Assembly (NCBI GenBank): GCA_965224225.1 | Contig: CBDCZF010000035.1 | Span: 1,054,001-1,118,000 of the forward strand | DNA: 64,000 nucleotides | DNA from: CAJQQK01 sp965224225 | GTDB lineage: Bacteria; Pseudomonadota; Alphaproteobacteria; Rhizobiales; Hyphomicrobiaceae | Reading direction: 5' to 3' | In this document: piece by piece, positions 24,826-33,683 of the stretch | How the letters are laid out: every line of letters begins with the position of its first letter | Numbering within the stretch: position 1 is the stretch's first letter | The notes under the pieces: model-generated | What the model was told of the DNA's origin: nothing | The model's input: only the letters and a program-made list of their open reading frames with translations | Database searches by the model: none | Program-made: the position numbers and the translations under genes

Positions 24826-27825
24826 ATGACAGCCAAAACCAAAGAACGAACGCGCGAGAACCGCACCTCCGTGCCCGACGGCGAGGCGGCCCCGATCGGC
24901 AAGGGGACGCGTGCCTACCTGATCGACGGCTCGGGCTACATCTTTCGCGCGTTCCATGCCCTGCCACCGCTGACCCGGCCTTCGGACGGCCTGCCGGTTG
25001 GCGCCGTGCACGGCTTTTGCGCGATGCTCTGGAAACTGATTGCGGAGACCAAGGCCTCCGAAGAGCCAACCCACATCGCCGTCATCTTCGACGCCGGCGC
25101 GATCACCTTCCGCAATGACATCTACGACAAATACAAGGCCAACCGGCCGCCGCCGCCGGAAGAGCTGATCCCCCAGTTCCCGCTCATTCGCGATGCGGTC
25201 AAAGCCTTCAACGTCGCCTGCGTCGAGCACGAAGGGGTCGAGGCCGACGATGTGATTGCGACATACGCCGCCGAAATTGCCGATGCCGGCGGCCAGGTGA
25301 CGATCGTTTCCTCCGACAAGGACCTGATGCAGCTCGTGCGGCCCGGTATCGAGATGCTCGACACCATGAAGAACAAGCGCATTGGCCACGACGAGGTCGT
25401 CGACAAATTCGGCGTCGAACCCGACCGCGTGATCGACGTGCAGTCGCTGGCCGGCGACTCGGTCGACAACGTGCCTGGGGTGCCGGGCATCGGGGTCAAG
25501 ACCGCCGCCCAGCTGATCACGGAATATGGCGATCTCGACACGCTGCTCGAACGGGCCGGCGAGATCAAACAGCCCAAGCGGCGCGAGAAGCTGATCGAGT
25601 TCGCCGAACAGGCCCGCATTTCACGCGAACTCGTAACCTTGAAACAAGATCTCGACTTGCCGGTCCGGCCGGAGCAACTTGGCGTGCACGAGCCCAAGCC
25701 GGAGCCGCTGCTCGCCTTCCTGCAGTCGATGGAATTCAACACCCTGACACGCAAGTTGGCAGAAGCACTCGGCGTCGAGGTGCCGAGCATGCTGGCCCAG
25801 AGTGTCGGCTCGACGGTGGCGCGCAAGTCCACTGCCAAAAGCAATGGCGGTAAAGGAATCACCGGACAGCGTGCTGCAGCCGGCGCCCTGATCCCCGATG
25901 AGCGTGTCGAGGAGGCCCGCCGGGCGGCAGCCGCGGAGCCGATCGATCGGGCCAAATACGAGATCGTGACAACGCCCGATGCCCTGCGAAAGTGGATCGA
26001 TCAGGCACGCGAAATGAGGCGCCTTGCCTTCGACATCGAGACGACCAGCCTCGATGCCATGCAGGCGGACCTTGTCGGGCTGTCGCTGGCGATCGCACCG
26101 GGGCAGGCCTGTTATGTTCCGATCGCGCATGTTGCCGATCCAGGCCAACTCGATTTCGGCGGCGGCGAGGGCCCGGAACAGATTCCTTTGCGCGACGTGC
26201 TCGGCGCTTTGAAACCACTCCTCGAAGATCCGGCCGTGCTCAAGATAGGCCATAACCTCAAATACGACATCCTGGTGCTCAAGCGCTACGGCATCGACGT
26301 GCAGGCGCTCGATGACACCATGCTGATGAGCTATGCGCTCGACGGCGGGCGTGGTGGCCATGGCATGGACGATCTCGGCCAACGTCATCTCAAGCACGAG
26401 TGCATGTCGTTCAAGCAGGTCATCGCACACGCACCGGGCAAGAAGGCATCCGAAAAGACCTTCGCCGGCGTACCGGTCGACAAGGCGACCGAATACGCCG
26501 CCGAAGATGCCGACATCACGTTTCGCTTGTGGATGATCCTCAAACCGCGATTGGTCGCGGAACGCATGACGACAGTCTACGAAACACTCGAACGCCAGCT
26601 ACTGCCCATCATCGTCGAGATGGAACACGCCGGCATCCACGTCGAGCGTTCGGTGCTCGCCAGGCTGTCGGCGACATTTGCGCAGCGTGCCGCAGAACTC
26701 GAAGACGATGTCCACGAGCTTGCCGGCAGGAAGTTCAACCTCGGCTCACCGAAGCAGCTTGGCGAACTGCTCTTCGATCACCTCAAGCTGCCGGGCGGCA
26801 AGAAGACCAAGTCGGGGCAATGGGAGACGCGGGCCAACCTGCTCGATGACCTGGCCGCCAAGGAGGACCTGCCGGAAGACGCGCGCCGGCTGATCGAAAC
26901 CATGCTGCAATGGCGCCAGCTGACCAAACTGCGCTCGACCTACACGGACGCGCTGCCGGGCCACATTCACCCCGAGACGGGCCGCATCCACACCAGCTAC
27001 TCGCTGGCGGCAACCACGACCGGCCGGCTCGCCTCGACCGATCCCAACCTGCAGAACATCCCGATTCGCACAAAGGAAGGCCGCGAGATCCGCACGGCCT
27101 TCGTGTCGCAAAACGGTGCCAAGCTGATTTCTGCCGACTATTCGCAAATCGAACTGCGCGTCCTCGCCCACATCGCCGACATCCCGCAATTGAGAAAAGC
27201 CTTCGACGACGGCCTCGATATTCACGCGATGACGGCAAGCGAGATGTTCGGGGTACCAATCGAGGGCATGCCGCCGGAGGTGCGCCGCCGGGCGAAGGCG
27301 ATCAACTTCGGTATCATTTACGGCATCTCGGCGTTCGGGCTCGCCAACCAGCTATCGATCCCGCGCGAGGAGGCTGCCGCCTACATCAAGACGTACTTCG
27401 AACGCTTCCCGGGCATCAAGGACTACATGGAGACGACGAAACGGTTCGCGAAGGAGAACGGCTACGTCGAGACCATCTTCGGGCGCAAGGTGCATTACCC
27501 TGAGATCAACACGCGCAATCCATCAGCGCGCGGCTTCTACGAGCGCGCCGCGATCAATGCACCGATCCAGGGCTCGGCCGCCGACATAATCCGCCGCGCC
27601 ATGATCCGCATGCCCAAGGCGCTCACGGCGGCCGGTCTCGCGAACGCGCGCATGCTGCTGCAGGTCCATGATGAGTTGGTGTTCGAAGTCGCTGAAGGCG
27701 AAGTCGAGCAGACCTTGGCGGTCGTCTCAGAGGTCATGGAAAAGGCACCCGATCCGGCGGTAGAACTTGCCGTGCCGCTCAAGGTCGACGCGCATGCAGC
27801 CGATAACTGGGACGACGCACATTAA
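24826..27825 (+). CDS. polA: DNA polymerase I
   Basis: Repair and Okazaki-fragment polymerase, 999 residues. The 5'-3' exonuclease domain covers about 28-320 (YLIDGSGYIFRAFHALPPL; GVEADDVIATYA; SLAGDSVDNVPGVPGIG). The 3'-5' exonuclease covers about 390-600 and keeps its metal residues (LAFDIETTSLD; HNLKYDILVL; YAAEDADITF), so proofreading should be active. The polymerase domain (about 620-999) has motif A ISADYSQIELRVLAH, motif B RRRAKAINFGIIYGISA and motif C LQVHDELVFEV. The ATG at 24826 has no Shine-Dalgarno and follows a TATACT -10 by six bases, hinting at a leaderless mRNA. Confidence 0.97.
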   Translation: MTAKTKERTRENRTSVPDGEAAPIGKGTRAYLIDGSGYIFRAFHALPPLTRPSDGLPVGAVHGFCAMLWKLIAETKASEEPTHIAVIFDAGAITFRNDIYDKYKANRPPPPEELIPQFPLIRDAVKAFNVACVEHEGVEADDVIATYAAEIADAGGQVTIVSSDKDLMQLVRPGIEMLDTMKNKRIGHDEVVDKFGVEPDRVIDVQSLAGDSVDNVPGVPGIGVKTAAQLITEYGDLDTLLERAGEIKQPKRREKLIEFAEQARISRELVTLKQDLDLPVRPEQLGVHEPKPEPLLAFLQSMEFNTLTRKLAEALGVEVPSMLAQSVGSTVARKSTAKSNGGKGITGQRAAAGALIPDERVEEARRAAAAEPIDRAKYEIVTTPDALRKWIDQAREMRRLAFDIETTSLDAMQADLVGLSLAIAPGQACYVPIAHVADPGQLDFGGGEGPEQIPLRDVLGALKPLLEDPAVLKIGHNLKYDILVLKRYGIDVQALDDTMLMSYALDGGRGGHGMDDLGQRHLKHECMSFKQVIAHAPGKKASEKTFAGVPVDKATEYAAEDADITFRLWMILKPRLVAERMTTVYETLERQLLPIIVEMEHAGIHVERSVLARLSATFAQRAAELEDDVHELAGRKFNLGSPKQLGELLFDHLKLPGGKKTKSGQWETRANLLDDLAAKEDLPEDARRLIETMLQWRQLTKLRSTYTDALPGHIHPETGRIHTSYSLAATTTGRLASTDPNLQNIPIRTKEGREIRTAFVSQNGAKLISADYSQIELRVLAHIADIPQLRKAFDDGLDIHAMTASEMFGVPIEGMPPEVRRRAKAINFGIIYGISAFGLANQLSIPREEAAAYIKTYFERFPGIKDYMETTKRFAKENGYVETIFGRKVHYPEINTRNPSARGFYERAAINAPIQGSAADIIRRAMIRMPKALTAAGLANARMLLQVHDELVFEVAEGEVEQTLAVVSEVMEKAPDPAVELAVPLKVDAHAADNWDDAH

Positions 27826-27855
27826 TGCGATCGGGCAGATCACAGGACAAACCGC

Positions 27856-28995
27856 ATGAAGATCACGAACATCACCGCCTACCCGCTGTCATTCGCCATA
27901 CCGGAGGAGTTCCGCGTCACGCTCGGCATCGGCAGTGCCATCAAGCGCGACTGCGTGCTGATCAAGGTCGAAACGTCGGACGGCATCACCGGCTGGGGTG
28001 AAGCGCATGCCGGGCGCGCTCCGGGCGCTGTCGCGCTGCTTGCCAACTCGACGCTCAAGACCCTCGCCGTCGGCATGGATGCAACTGACGTGGTCGGCGT
28101 CTGGGACAAGATCTACAGGATGCAGCTTGCGAGCCACGGCATGGGGGCCAGCACCGCAATCGCGATGAGCGGCATCGACATGGCGCTCTGGGATATTCGC
28201 GGCAGGGCCGCCGGCTGGCCCGTCTACAAACTGCTTGGCGGCCGCTCGAAGCGTATCCCGGCCTATGCCGGCGGCGTCGCGCTTGGCTATCAGCCGCCCG
28301 CCGAACTCGTTGCTGAAGCACAAGCGGTCATTGCCAAGGGCTATCGGGCCCTCAAACTGAGGCTTGGCGACAACCCGCGCGACGACATTGCGCGCGTTGA
28401 GGCCGTGCGCGAAGCACTCGGGCCCGATATCGATATTCTGACCGACGCCAACGCCGCTTATAACCTGAGCGACGTGCGCCGCGTCATGCCGGTGCTCGAT
28501 GCCGCGAACATCGGCTGGCTCGAAGAGCCGTTCCCGCCGCACGACTTCCGCCGCTACCGCGAGGCGCGCTCATTCGGATGCACGCCGCTCGCGGCCGGTG
28601 AGAACCATTACACGCGGTTCGAATTCCAGCAGGTCCTAGAAGACGGCGTTGTCACGATCATCCAGCCCGATCTCTCAAAGACCGGCGGCATCACCGAAGG
28701 CCAGCGCATTGCCAATATGATGTCGGCCTGGAAACTCTCGTGCAACCCGCACACCTCGCTGACGGGGCTCAACGTTGCATCCAGCCTGCACTTGCTCGCC
28801 AGCATCGACAACGCCGGCTATTTCGAAGCCGACCTGATGCGCTTCAATCCATTCCGCGACGAGTTGTGCAACTGGCAGGCGGACGTCGCAGCCGACGGCA
28901 CGGTCGCACCACCCGAAGGCCCAGGCCTCGGCGTCGAAATCGACGAGGCGATGCTCGAGAAGTTCCCGCTGATCGACGGTCCGGGTTACGTATGA
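27856..28995 (+). CDS. Mandelate racemase/muconate-lactonizing-type enzyme (enolase superfamily)
   Basis: Enolase-superfamily protein of 379 residues. The lid domain is followed by a barrel with a Lys in YRALKLRLGDN, metal ligands in LTDANAAYN (Asp), WLEEPFPPHD (Glu) and LAAGENHYT (Glu), and a general-acid His in SCNPHTSLTG. This combination is the mandelate-racemase subgroup, whose members racemise or dehydrate sugar acids such as aldarates. The substrate cannot be read. It lies 30 bases after polA on the same strand and may be partly co-transcribed. A second enolase-superfamily gene is at 32562. Confidence 0.88.
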   Translation: MKITNITAYPLSFAIPEEFRVTLGIGSAIKRDCVLIKVETSDGITGWGEAHAGRAPGAVALLANSTLKTLAVGMDATDVVGVWDKIYRMQLASHGMGASTAIAMSGIDMALWDIRGRAAGWPVYKLLGGRSKRIPAYAGGVALGYQPPAELVAEAQAVIAKGYRALKLRLGDNPRDDIARVEAVREALGPDIDILTDANAAYNLSDVRRVMPVLDAANIGWLEEPFPPHDFRRYREARSFGCTPLAAGENHYTRFEFQQVLEDGVVTIIQPDLSKTGGITEGQRIANMMSAWKLSCNPHTSLTGLNVASSLHLLASIDNAGYFEADLMRFNPFRDELCNWQADVAADGTVAPPEGPGLGVEIDEAMLEKFPLIDGPGYV

Positions 28996-29008
28996 TGACG
29001 GCGGCAGG

Positions 29009-29470
29009 CTACTTGATCGCGTAGAGCGAGATCTCGACAGATGACGAGCGCCGCGCGCCTGTGCCAACGAACAAAGTGCGATTGACCCAGGCGTAGCGGT
29101 CATCGCCGGTTTCCAACCGGGCATGAGTGCGCATGTAGTAATCGGCCGGATCGCAGTCTTCGCCCCGCGCCAGCTTTTCGATGACATCGCTCGGCCCGTG
29201 CCTGTAGCCGTAGTTGATGACCTCGATCAACGCCCCGTCATCCGTCCGGAACGCATAGCGCGTATCGAGTTCGGCAACGCCGTCCAAAAACACCGTCTGC
29301 CAGTCGGCCCCGAGATTCAGGATCTCGCCGGTAAAACCGTCACCACGCACCGTACCGCCGATGATCGGTATGATGCGTCGCCTGCCGGCCCGCCCGTCTC
29401 CCATCTCGCGGATCGCAGCCAGTTCGACGAAGAGATCGCAGAAGTGTTCGAGTTGCGGTGTCTGGAGCAT
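29009..29470 (-). CDS. DUF3237 domain protein
   Basis: A 153-residue protein of the DUF3237 family, from the ATG at 29470 (MLQTPQLEHFCDLFVEL). Conserved-looking parts are IIPIIGGTVRGDGFTGEIL, AELDTRYAFRTDDGALIEV, DYYMRTHARLETGD and YAWVNRTLFVGTGAR. DUF3237 proteins are small single-domain beta-barrels often encoded with aromatic or sugar-acid catabolism genes; activity is unknown. The longer frame to 29539 adds 23 unlike residues. It ends 14 bases from the end of the enolase-superfamily gene, tail to tail. Confidence 0.85.
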   Translation of the reverse strand: MLQTPQLEHFCDLFVELAAIREMGDGRAGRRRIIPIIGGTVRGDGFTGEILNLGADWQTVFLDGVAELDTRYAFRTDDGALIEVINYGYRHGPSDVIEKLARGEDCDPADYYMRTHARLETGDDRYAWVNRTLFVGTGARRSSSVEISLYAIK

Positions 29471-29856
29471 AGGCCGGACGTCCCATAGGCGGGTTGGCTG
29501 ACGGCACGCAATGGAGCACGCACGGTCGCCAATACGCAACCTCGTCTCGCATCATTCAGATACGTACGCGTCAGTGCAAAGAAATTGCATCACGAATTCA
29601 ATTTATTTCGTTTGCGTCGGCAACGACTTACCAATAGATGCCTTCGCAGGGAATGAGCGTTGCGCCGAGATTACCCTGCAAGTGATGCCGACCGACCTAA
29701 GAATTGGCACCGTCAATTCTTAAGCCGATCGGGACGAGTACCTCCACGCAGCTCGGAACAAACAGTGCGGGCGGTTAGAGGCTCATGGGAGGAGCCCCAA
29801 GTGTAGCCCGATGGTTCCCGCTATCGGGCTACTTGGCGTAACCCCCCCCACCTCTC
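29471..29856. other. Gene-free interval with two hairpins
   Basis: No gene is seen in these 386 bases, which include an AT-rich stretch around 29590-29640 likely holding the DUF3237 promoter. A perfect 8-base stem, AAGAATTG with CAATTCTT, lies at about 29699-29721. A 10-base stem, GTAGCCCGAT (29803-29812) with ATCGGGCTAC (29823-29832), is near the end of the minus-strand gene at 29857 and may be its terminator, although no T-run follows. A run of eight C is at 29842-29849. Confidence 0.45.
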
Positions 29857-30342
29857 TCAGCGCCCAACGACCAACTGGCTCGAGCGCCGGCGCGCAATCG
29901 GCAATTCCGCCATTGCCGTGCAATCGTGCTCGCGCTGACCGGCGACCGTGCTGTCTTGGCCGGCAGCAGCGGCAAGCTCGCCGATCCGTCGTCGCAACCG
30001 CTCGCTCTGAGCACCGGCCTCGATCCCAGCGCGGCGGCCGACCTGGCGCATCAGGCGATGCAGGCGGCGGTAATTGCGATGCAGCCGCACGAGTTCAGCA
30101 CCGTCATCACCCCGAGCGGATTGCTTCAAGGTCACGATGCGCACCGAAAAGTGAGCATTGCACTCGAGCAGAGCGGCAAAGGGCGGAATTTCGTATGTCC
30201 TCGGTGCGGCCGGCGGCGGTGCGCTTGCCAGCCCGACGACCAAGCGCACCGCGAGAGAGCCGAGCAGGAGCGCCGCAACCAGCCCCGACAGAGCGAAGAC
30301 CCGCCCGCGCCACACACCACGGCTGTTGGACGATTGCACCAC
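29857..30342 (-). CDS. Hypothetical protein with one N-terminal membrane segment
   Basis: Encodes 161 residues. A short basic N-terminus (SSNSRGVWRGR) is followed by one hydrophobic segment at about 15-38 (FALSGLVAALLLGSLAVRLV) and an Arg-rich, probably periplasmic, helical remainder with two cysteines (LLECNAHF and HDCTAMAE). The ATG at 30342 is two bases after the stop of the SDR gene, so it is likely the second gene of that transcript. No family is recognised. Confidence 0.5.
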   Translation of the reverse strand: MVQSSNSRGVWRGRVFALSGLVAALLLGSLAVRLVVGLASAPPPAAPRTYEIPPFAALLECNAHFSVRIVTLKQSARGDDGAELVRLHRNYRRLHRLMRQVGRRAGIEAGAQSERLRRRIGELAAAAGQDSTVAGQREHDCTAMAELPIARRRSSQLVVGR

Positions 30343-30344
30343 GC

Positions 30345-31121
30345 TCAGGCAAGTCCCTGCATATCGCCGTCAACAGCAAGCTCCTGGCCCGAGATAAGGC
30401 TGGCGCGCGGTGAGGCGAGATAGACCGTCAGATCGGCCAGCTGCTGCGAGGGGATGAGGCGCTTGATCGACTGGTTAGCAAGCACGCGATCCTGCATCTC
30501 CTCGAACGAGATGTTGGCAGCCCGCGCCTTGGCATCGATCACCCGGCGAATCCGATCGCCGTCAACCGGGCCCGGCTGGATGGCATTGCAGCGGATACCG
30601 TTTTCGCCAAGCTCCATGGCAAGCGTCTTGGTGAAGCCGACCACGCCCCACTTGGCAGCCGCGTAAGGCGAACGCAGCGGAAAGCCGAACTTGCCGGCCG
30701 AGGATGAGAAATTGATGATCGAGGCGTTGCTGCTCGCCTTCAGGTGCGGAACGGCGAGGCGCGCGCAATTGAACTGGCCGGTGATACAGACGTTGAGGCA
30801 TTCCTCCCAGTCTTCCGGCGCGATCTCGTCGACGCGGCCGGTCGGGCCCGCGATGCCGGCGTTGTTGACCAGGCAGTCGAGGCCACCCAGCCGAGCAATC
30901 GTCTCATCCATCAGCCTGGCAACCTGATCGCGGTCCGAAACATCGCAGCGCGAACCGGTCGCTCCCGGCGCATGGTTTGCGAGATCAGCAAGCGCCTGCT
31001 GGTCGATGTCGCAGACATGAACCCTGGCACCTTCGGCCAGGAAGGCCCGCGTCGTATCGAGGCCGATGCCACCGGCCCCGGCCGTCACCAACACGCGCAA
31101 ACCTTCAATCCCGAGATCCAT
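30345..31121 (-). CDS. Short-chain dehydrogenase/reductase
   Basis: Classical SDR of 258 residues from the ATG at 31121, preceded by AGGAGGG. The cofactor motif is VTAGAGGIGLDTTRAF, the CDVSDRDQ segment suggests NAD preference, and NNAGIAGPTG and the catalytic Ser-Tyr-Lys (NFSSSAGKFG; SPYAAAKWGVVG) are intact. The C-terminal ISGQELAVDGD is typical. The substrate is unknown, but its place beside a 3-hydroxyacyl-CoA-type dehydrogenase and enolase-superfamily enzymes suggests sugar-acid or related catabolism. It is transcribed divergently from the gene at 31582, with a large palindrome between. Confidence 0.88.
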   Translation of the reverse strand: MDLGIEGLRVLVTAGAGGIGLDTTRAFLAEGARVHVCDIDQQALADLANHAPGATGSRCDVSDRDQVARLMDETIARLGGLDCLVNNAGIAGPTGRVDEIAPEDWEECLNVCITGQFNCARLAVPHLKASSNASIINFSSSAGKFGFPLRSPYAAAKWGVVGFTKTLAMELGENGIRCNAIQPGPVDGDRIRRVIDAKARAANISFEEMQDRVLANQSIKRLIPSQQLADLTVYLASPRASLISGQELAVDGDMQGLA

Positions 31122-31280
31122 CCCGAACCCTCCTCTTGTCTTTAGCGGGACCAAGCATAATCGCGCGAACTTCCTGGTGCAGCATCAAATGTGAGCCCTG
31201 ACTATCGCTCGCCACCGCACCTTTCCGCTTGTGCTGCGACCATTCAAGTGCTCTGTATTATCTTGAATCGCGATCTAGAA

Positions 31281-31496
31281 TTGCTCGCCAGCAAGACGCT
31301 CGCACCGCCCTATGCCCCTCACCCTAACCCTCTCCCCGCACGCGCCGAAGTGGCGCTACGGGGAGAGGGAATCTGGCCGTGCCACGTTGCGCCGCAGTTG
31401 GCAAAACGACGAGCCGAGTTCCCTCTCCCCGTACTTCACGGGGAGAGGGTTAGGGTGAGGGGCATAGGGCGGTGCGAGCGTCTTGCTGGCGAGCAA
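31281..31496. repeat. 216 bp palindrome with 57 bp perfect arms (RIME-like)
   Basis: Left arm 31281-31337 and right arm 31440-31496 are perfect reverse complements over 57 bases. The inner part of each arm contains CCCTCACCCTAACCCTCTCC, a motif familiar from intergenic mosaic elements of alphaproteobacteria. Inside the 102-base centre a second inverted pair occurs, GGGGAGAGGGA (near 31361) and TCCCTCTCCCC (31420-31430). It lies between two divergent genes, where REP-type elements are less usual. It encodes nothing. It could form a large cruciform or a stable RNA hairpin on either strand. Confidence 0.85.
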
Positions 31497-31581
31497 ACGC
31501 AAAAAGCCTAGGGCCACAATTTAGGTGATACAGGCTCCTGGGGATTGTCTGCGCAATATCTCGCTGAAGGGAGGCCATGGC

Positions 31582-32520
31582 ATGGCGACGGTCGGTATCA
31601 TAGGTGTCGGATTGATCGGCCGGGCCTGGTCGAACGTGTTTGCGCGCGCCGGCTGGGACGTGCGCCTGTTCGACACCCACGAAGCAACACTCGAGGCCGC
31701 GCCGGATCTGATCGCGCAATCCCTTCGAGAGCTTGCCGCGCACGGATTGGTCGATGATCCAAAAGCGGCTGCCGGCCGCATCAGTGTTGCAGGCTCTCTG
31801 GCGGAAGCGGTGCGCGACGCCGAACTCGTCCAGGAGTCCGGCCCTGAACGGATCGGCGACAAGATCGCAATCTACAAGGAACTCGATGCGGCAGCCGGGG
31901 CCGGCACCATCCTCGCCTCATCGTCATCGGCCATCGTCGCCTCGCGCTTTACCGAGGATCTGGCGGGCAGGAACCGCTGTCTGATCGCCCATCCGGTCAA
32001 CCCACCCCATGTCGTGCCGATCGTCGAATTATGCGGTGCGCCCTGGACCGACGCGGACGTCATCGCCCGGGCGCGAGGCATCTACGACTCGGTCGGCCAG
32101 GTCGCCATCGAGGTCAAAAAGGAAGTTGACGGCTTTATCCTCAACCGCATGCAGGCCGTTCTACTGTCAGAAGCCTTCCGGCTGGTCGGCGAAGGCTATG
32201 TGACGGCGGCCGATCTCGACAAGACGATCGCGCACGGCCTCGGGCTCAGATGGTCGTTCATGGGACCGTTCGAGACCATCGAACTCAATGCACCGGGCGG
32301 CATCCGTGATTATTGCGAGCGGTTCGCACCGACCATGTATGCGCTCTCCAAACTACCCGTCACAGAAGAGCTTTGGAGCAGGGAAAACATCGACAAGATC
32401 GTCGCCAGCTGGGGCAACGAGCCGACGCCTGAAGACGTGGCCCAAAAGAGCGCCTGGCGCGATGAACGCCTCGCTGCACTTGTCGTCCATAAGCGCCAGC
32501 AAGAGCCTTATGATGCCTGA
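31582..32520 (+). CDS. 3-hydroxyacyl-CoA dehydrogenase family (L-gulonate 3-dehydrogenase/lambda-crystallin-like)
   Basis: NAD-dependent dehydrogenase of 312 residues from the ATG at 31582, preceded by AAGGGAGG. The Rossmann motif is VGIIGVGLIGRAWS. The catalytic region has LASSSSAIVAS and the His-containing AHPVNPPHVVPIVELCG, a form typical of L-gulonate 3-dehydrogenase and carnitine-dehydrogenase-like members rather than fatty-acid oxidation enzymes. The C-terminal domain begins at about 190 (FILNRMQAVLLSEAFRLV). It is followed 41 bases later by an enolase-superfamily gene, so a sugar-acid route is plausible. The substrate is not proven. Confidence 0.85.
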   Translation: MATVGIIGVGLIGRAWSNVFARAGWDVRLFDTHEATLEAAPDLIAQSLRELAAHGLVDDPKAAAGRISVAGSLAEAVRDAELVQESGPERIGDKIAIYKELDAAAGAGTILASSSSAIVASRFTEDLAGRNRCLIAHPVNPPHVVPIVELCGAPWTDADVIARARGIYDSVGQVAIEVKKEVDGFILNRMQAVLLSEAFRLVGEGYVTAADLDKTIAHGLGLRWSFMGPFETIELNAPGGIRDYCERFAPTMYALSKLPVTEELWSRENIDKIVASWGNEPTPEDVAQKSAWRDERLAALVVHKRQQEPYDA

Positions 32521-32561
32521 TCCAAACTATGTCGCCTGCGACGATGGACCGGAGATCGCCC

Positions 32562-33647
32562 ATGCACATCAAATCGGTTGACGTCATTCCGTTAGGCATC
32601 CCCTTCGAGGACGGCAGCTCTGGCGCCGGCCTGATGCCGACGAAATGGAGCGAACTCGACATCGCCCTGGTGCGCGTCGAGACCAGCGACGGCATCGTCG
32701 GCTGGGGTGACGGCTTTGCCTATTTCTGCCGCCGCGCCACGGTCGCTGCCATCGAGGACATGGTCGCACCGCTTGTCGTCGGCCAGGAGATCTCCGATAT
32801 CGCAGCATTTAATCGCATGCTGCAGCAGCGCCTGCACCTGCAAGGGCGCTACGGCATCACCATGTTCGCGATCTCCGCGATCGACATCGCGCTCTGGGAC
32901 ATCGCCGCCAAGCAACACGGCAAGCCGCTTGCCGACTTGATCGGCGGCCGCCAGCGCGAGGCGCTGCCGGCTTACGCCAGCCTGATGCGCTACGGCACGC
33001 CGGACGACGTCGCCAAGTTCACCGCCAAGGCCGTCAGCGAAGGCTACCAGACCGTCAAATTGCACGAGATCGCGCTCAACTGCATCGAAGCTGGCCGCAA
33101 GGCAGCCGGCGATGACGTGCGCCTCGTCACCGACGTCAACTGCAACTGGTCCCACGAGACCGCCATGCAGATCATGCCGCACATGAAGCGGCTCGGGCTC
33201 TACTGGGTCGAAGAACCGGTCTTCCCGCCCGATGATGCCGATGCACTGGCAGCGCTCGAAGAGCAATTCGGCGTCGCGATCGCGAGCGGCGAGAACGCCT
33301 GCACGCACGTCGAGTTCGCACGCACCATCCCGCGCATCACGTTCTGTCAGCCAAGCGTCATCAAGGTCGGCGGTATCAGCGAGTTCATGGCGATCTGCTT
33401 CCAGGCAGCAACCGCCGGCAAGCAATTGATGCCGCATGCCCCTTACTTCGGACCGGGCTATTGGGCGACGCTGCAGCTGATGGCGGCACAACCAGTGACG
33501 GAACTGTTCGAATTCCTCTACATCGAACCCGAGGCCTGGATCGACCCTGCAATCCCGCTGCCCAAGGACGGTTTTGTTGCCGTGCCCGACAAACCCGGCA
33601 TCGGCTTCGAGCCCGACATCGCGGTGATCGAGAAATACCGGGTTTGA
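32562..33647 (+). CDS. Mandelate racemase/muconate-lactonizing-type enzyme (enolase superfamily), second copy
   Basis: Enolase-superfamily protein of 361 residues from the ATG at 32562 (MHIKSVDVIPLGIP) with GGAG upstream. The barrel carries a Lys in YQTVKLHEIAL, metal ligands in LVTDVNCNWSHE, WVEEPVFPPDD and IASGENACTHVEF, and a His in LMPHAPYFGPG. The KLHE form and the spacing differ from the gene at 27856, so the two are not duplicates. It probably forms an operon with the dehydrogenase before it and the luciferase-like oxidoreductase 36 bases after it. The substrate is unknown. Confidence 0.87.
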   Translation: MHIKSVDVIPLGIPFEDGSSGAGLMPTKWSELDIALVRVETSDGIVGWGDGFAYFCRRATVAAIEDMVAPLVVGQEISDIAAFNRMLQQRLHLQGRYGITMFAISAIDIALWDIAAKQHGKPLADLIGGRQREALPAYASLMRYGTPDDVAKFTAKAVSEGYQTVKLHEIALNCIEAGRKAAGDDVRLVTDVNCNWSHETAMQIMPHMKRLGLYWVEEPVFPPDDADALAALEEQFGVAIASGENACTHVEFARTIPRITFCQPSVIKVGGISEFMAICFQAATAGKQLMPHAPYFGPGYWATLQLMAAQPVTELFEFLYIEPEAWIDPAIPLPKDGFVAVPDKPGIGFEPDIAVIEKYRV

Positions 33648-33683
33648 GGTAGCACGACGTCATTAGCCGCCAAGAGGGCTGCC

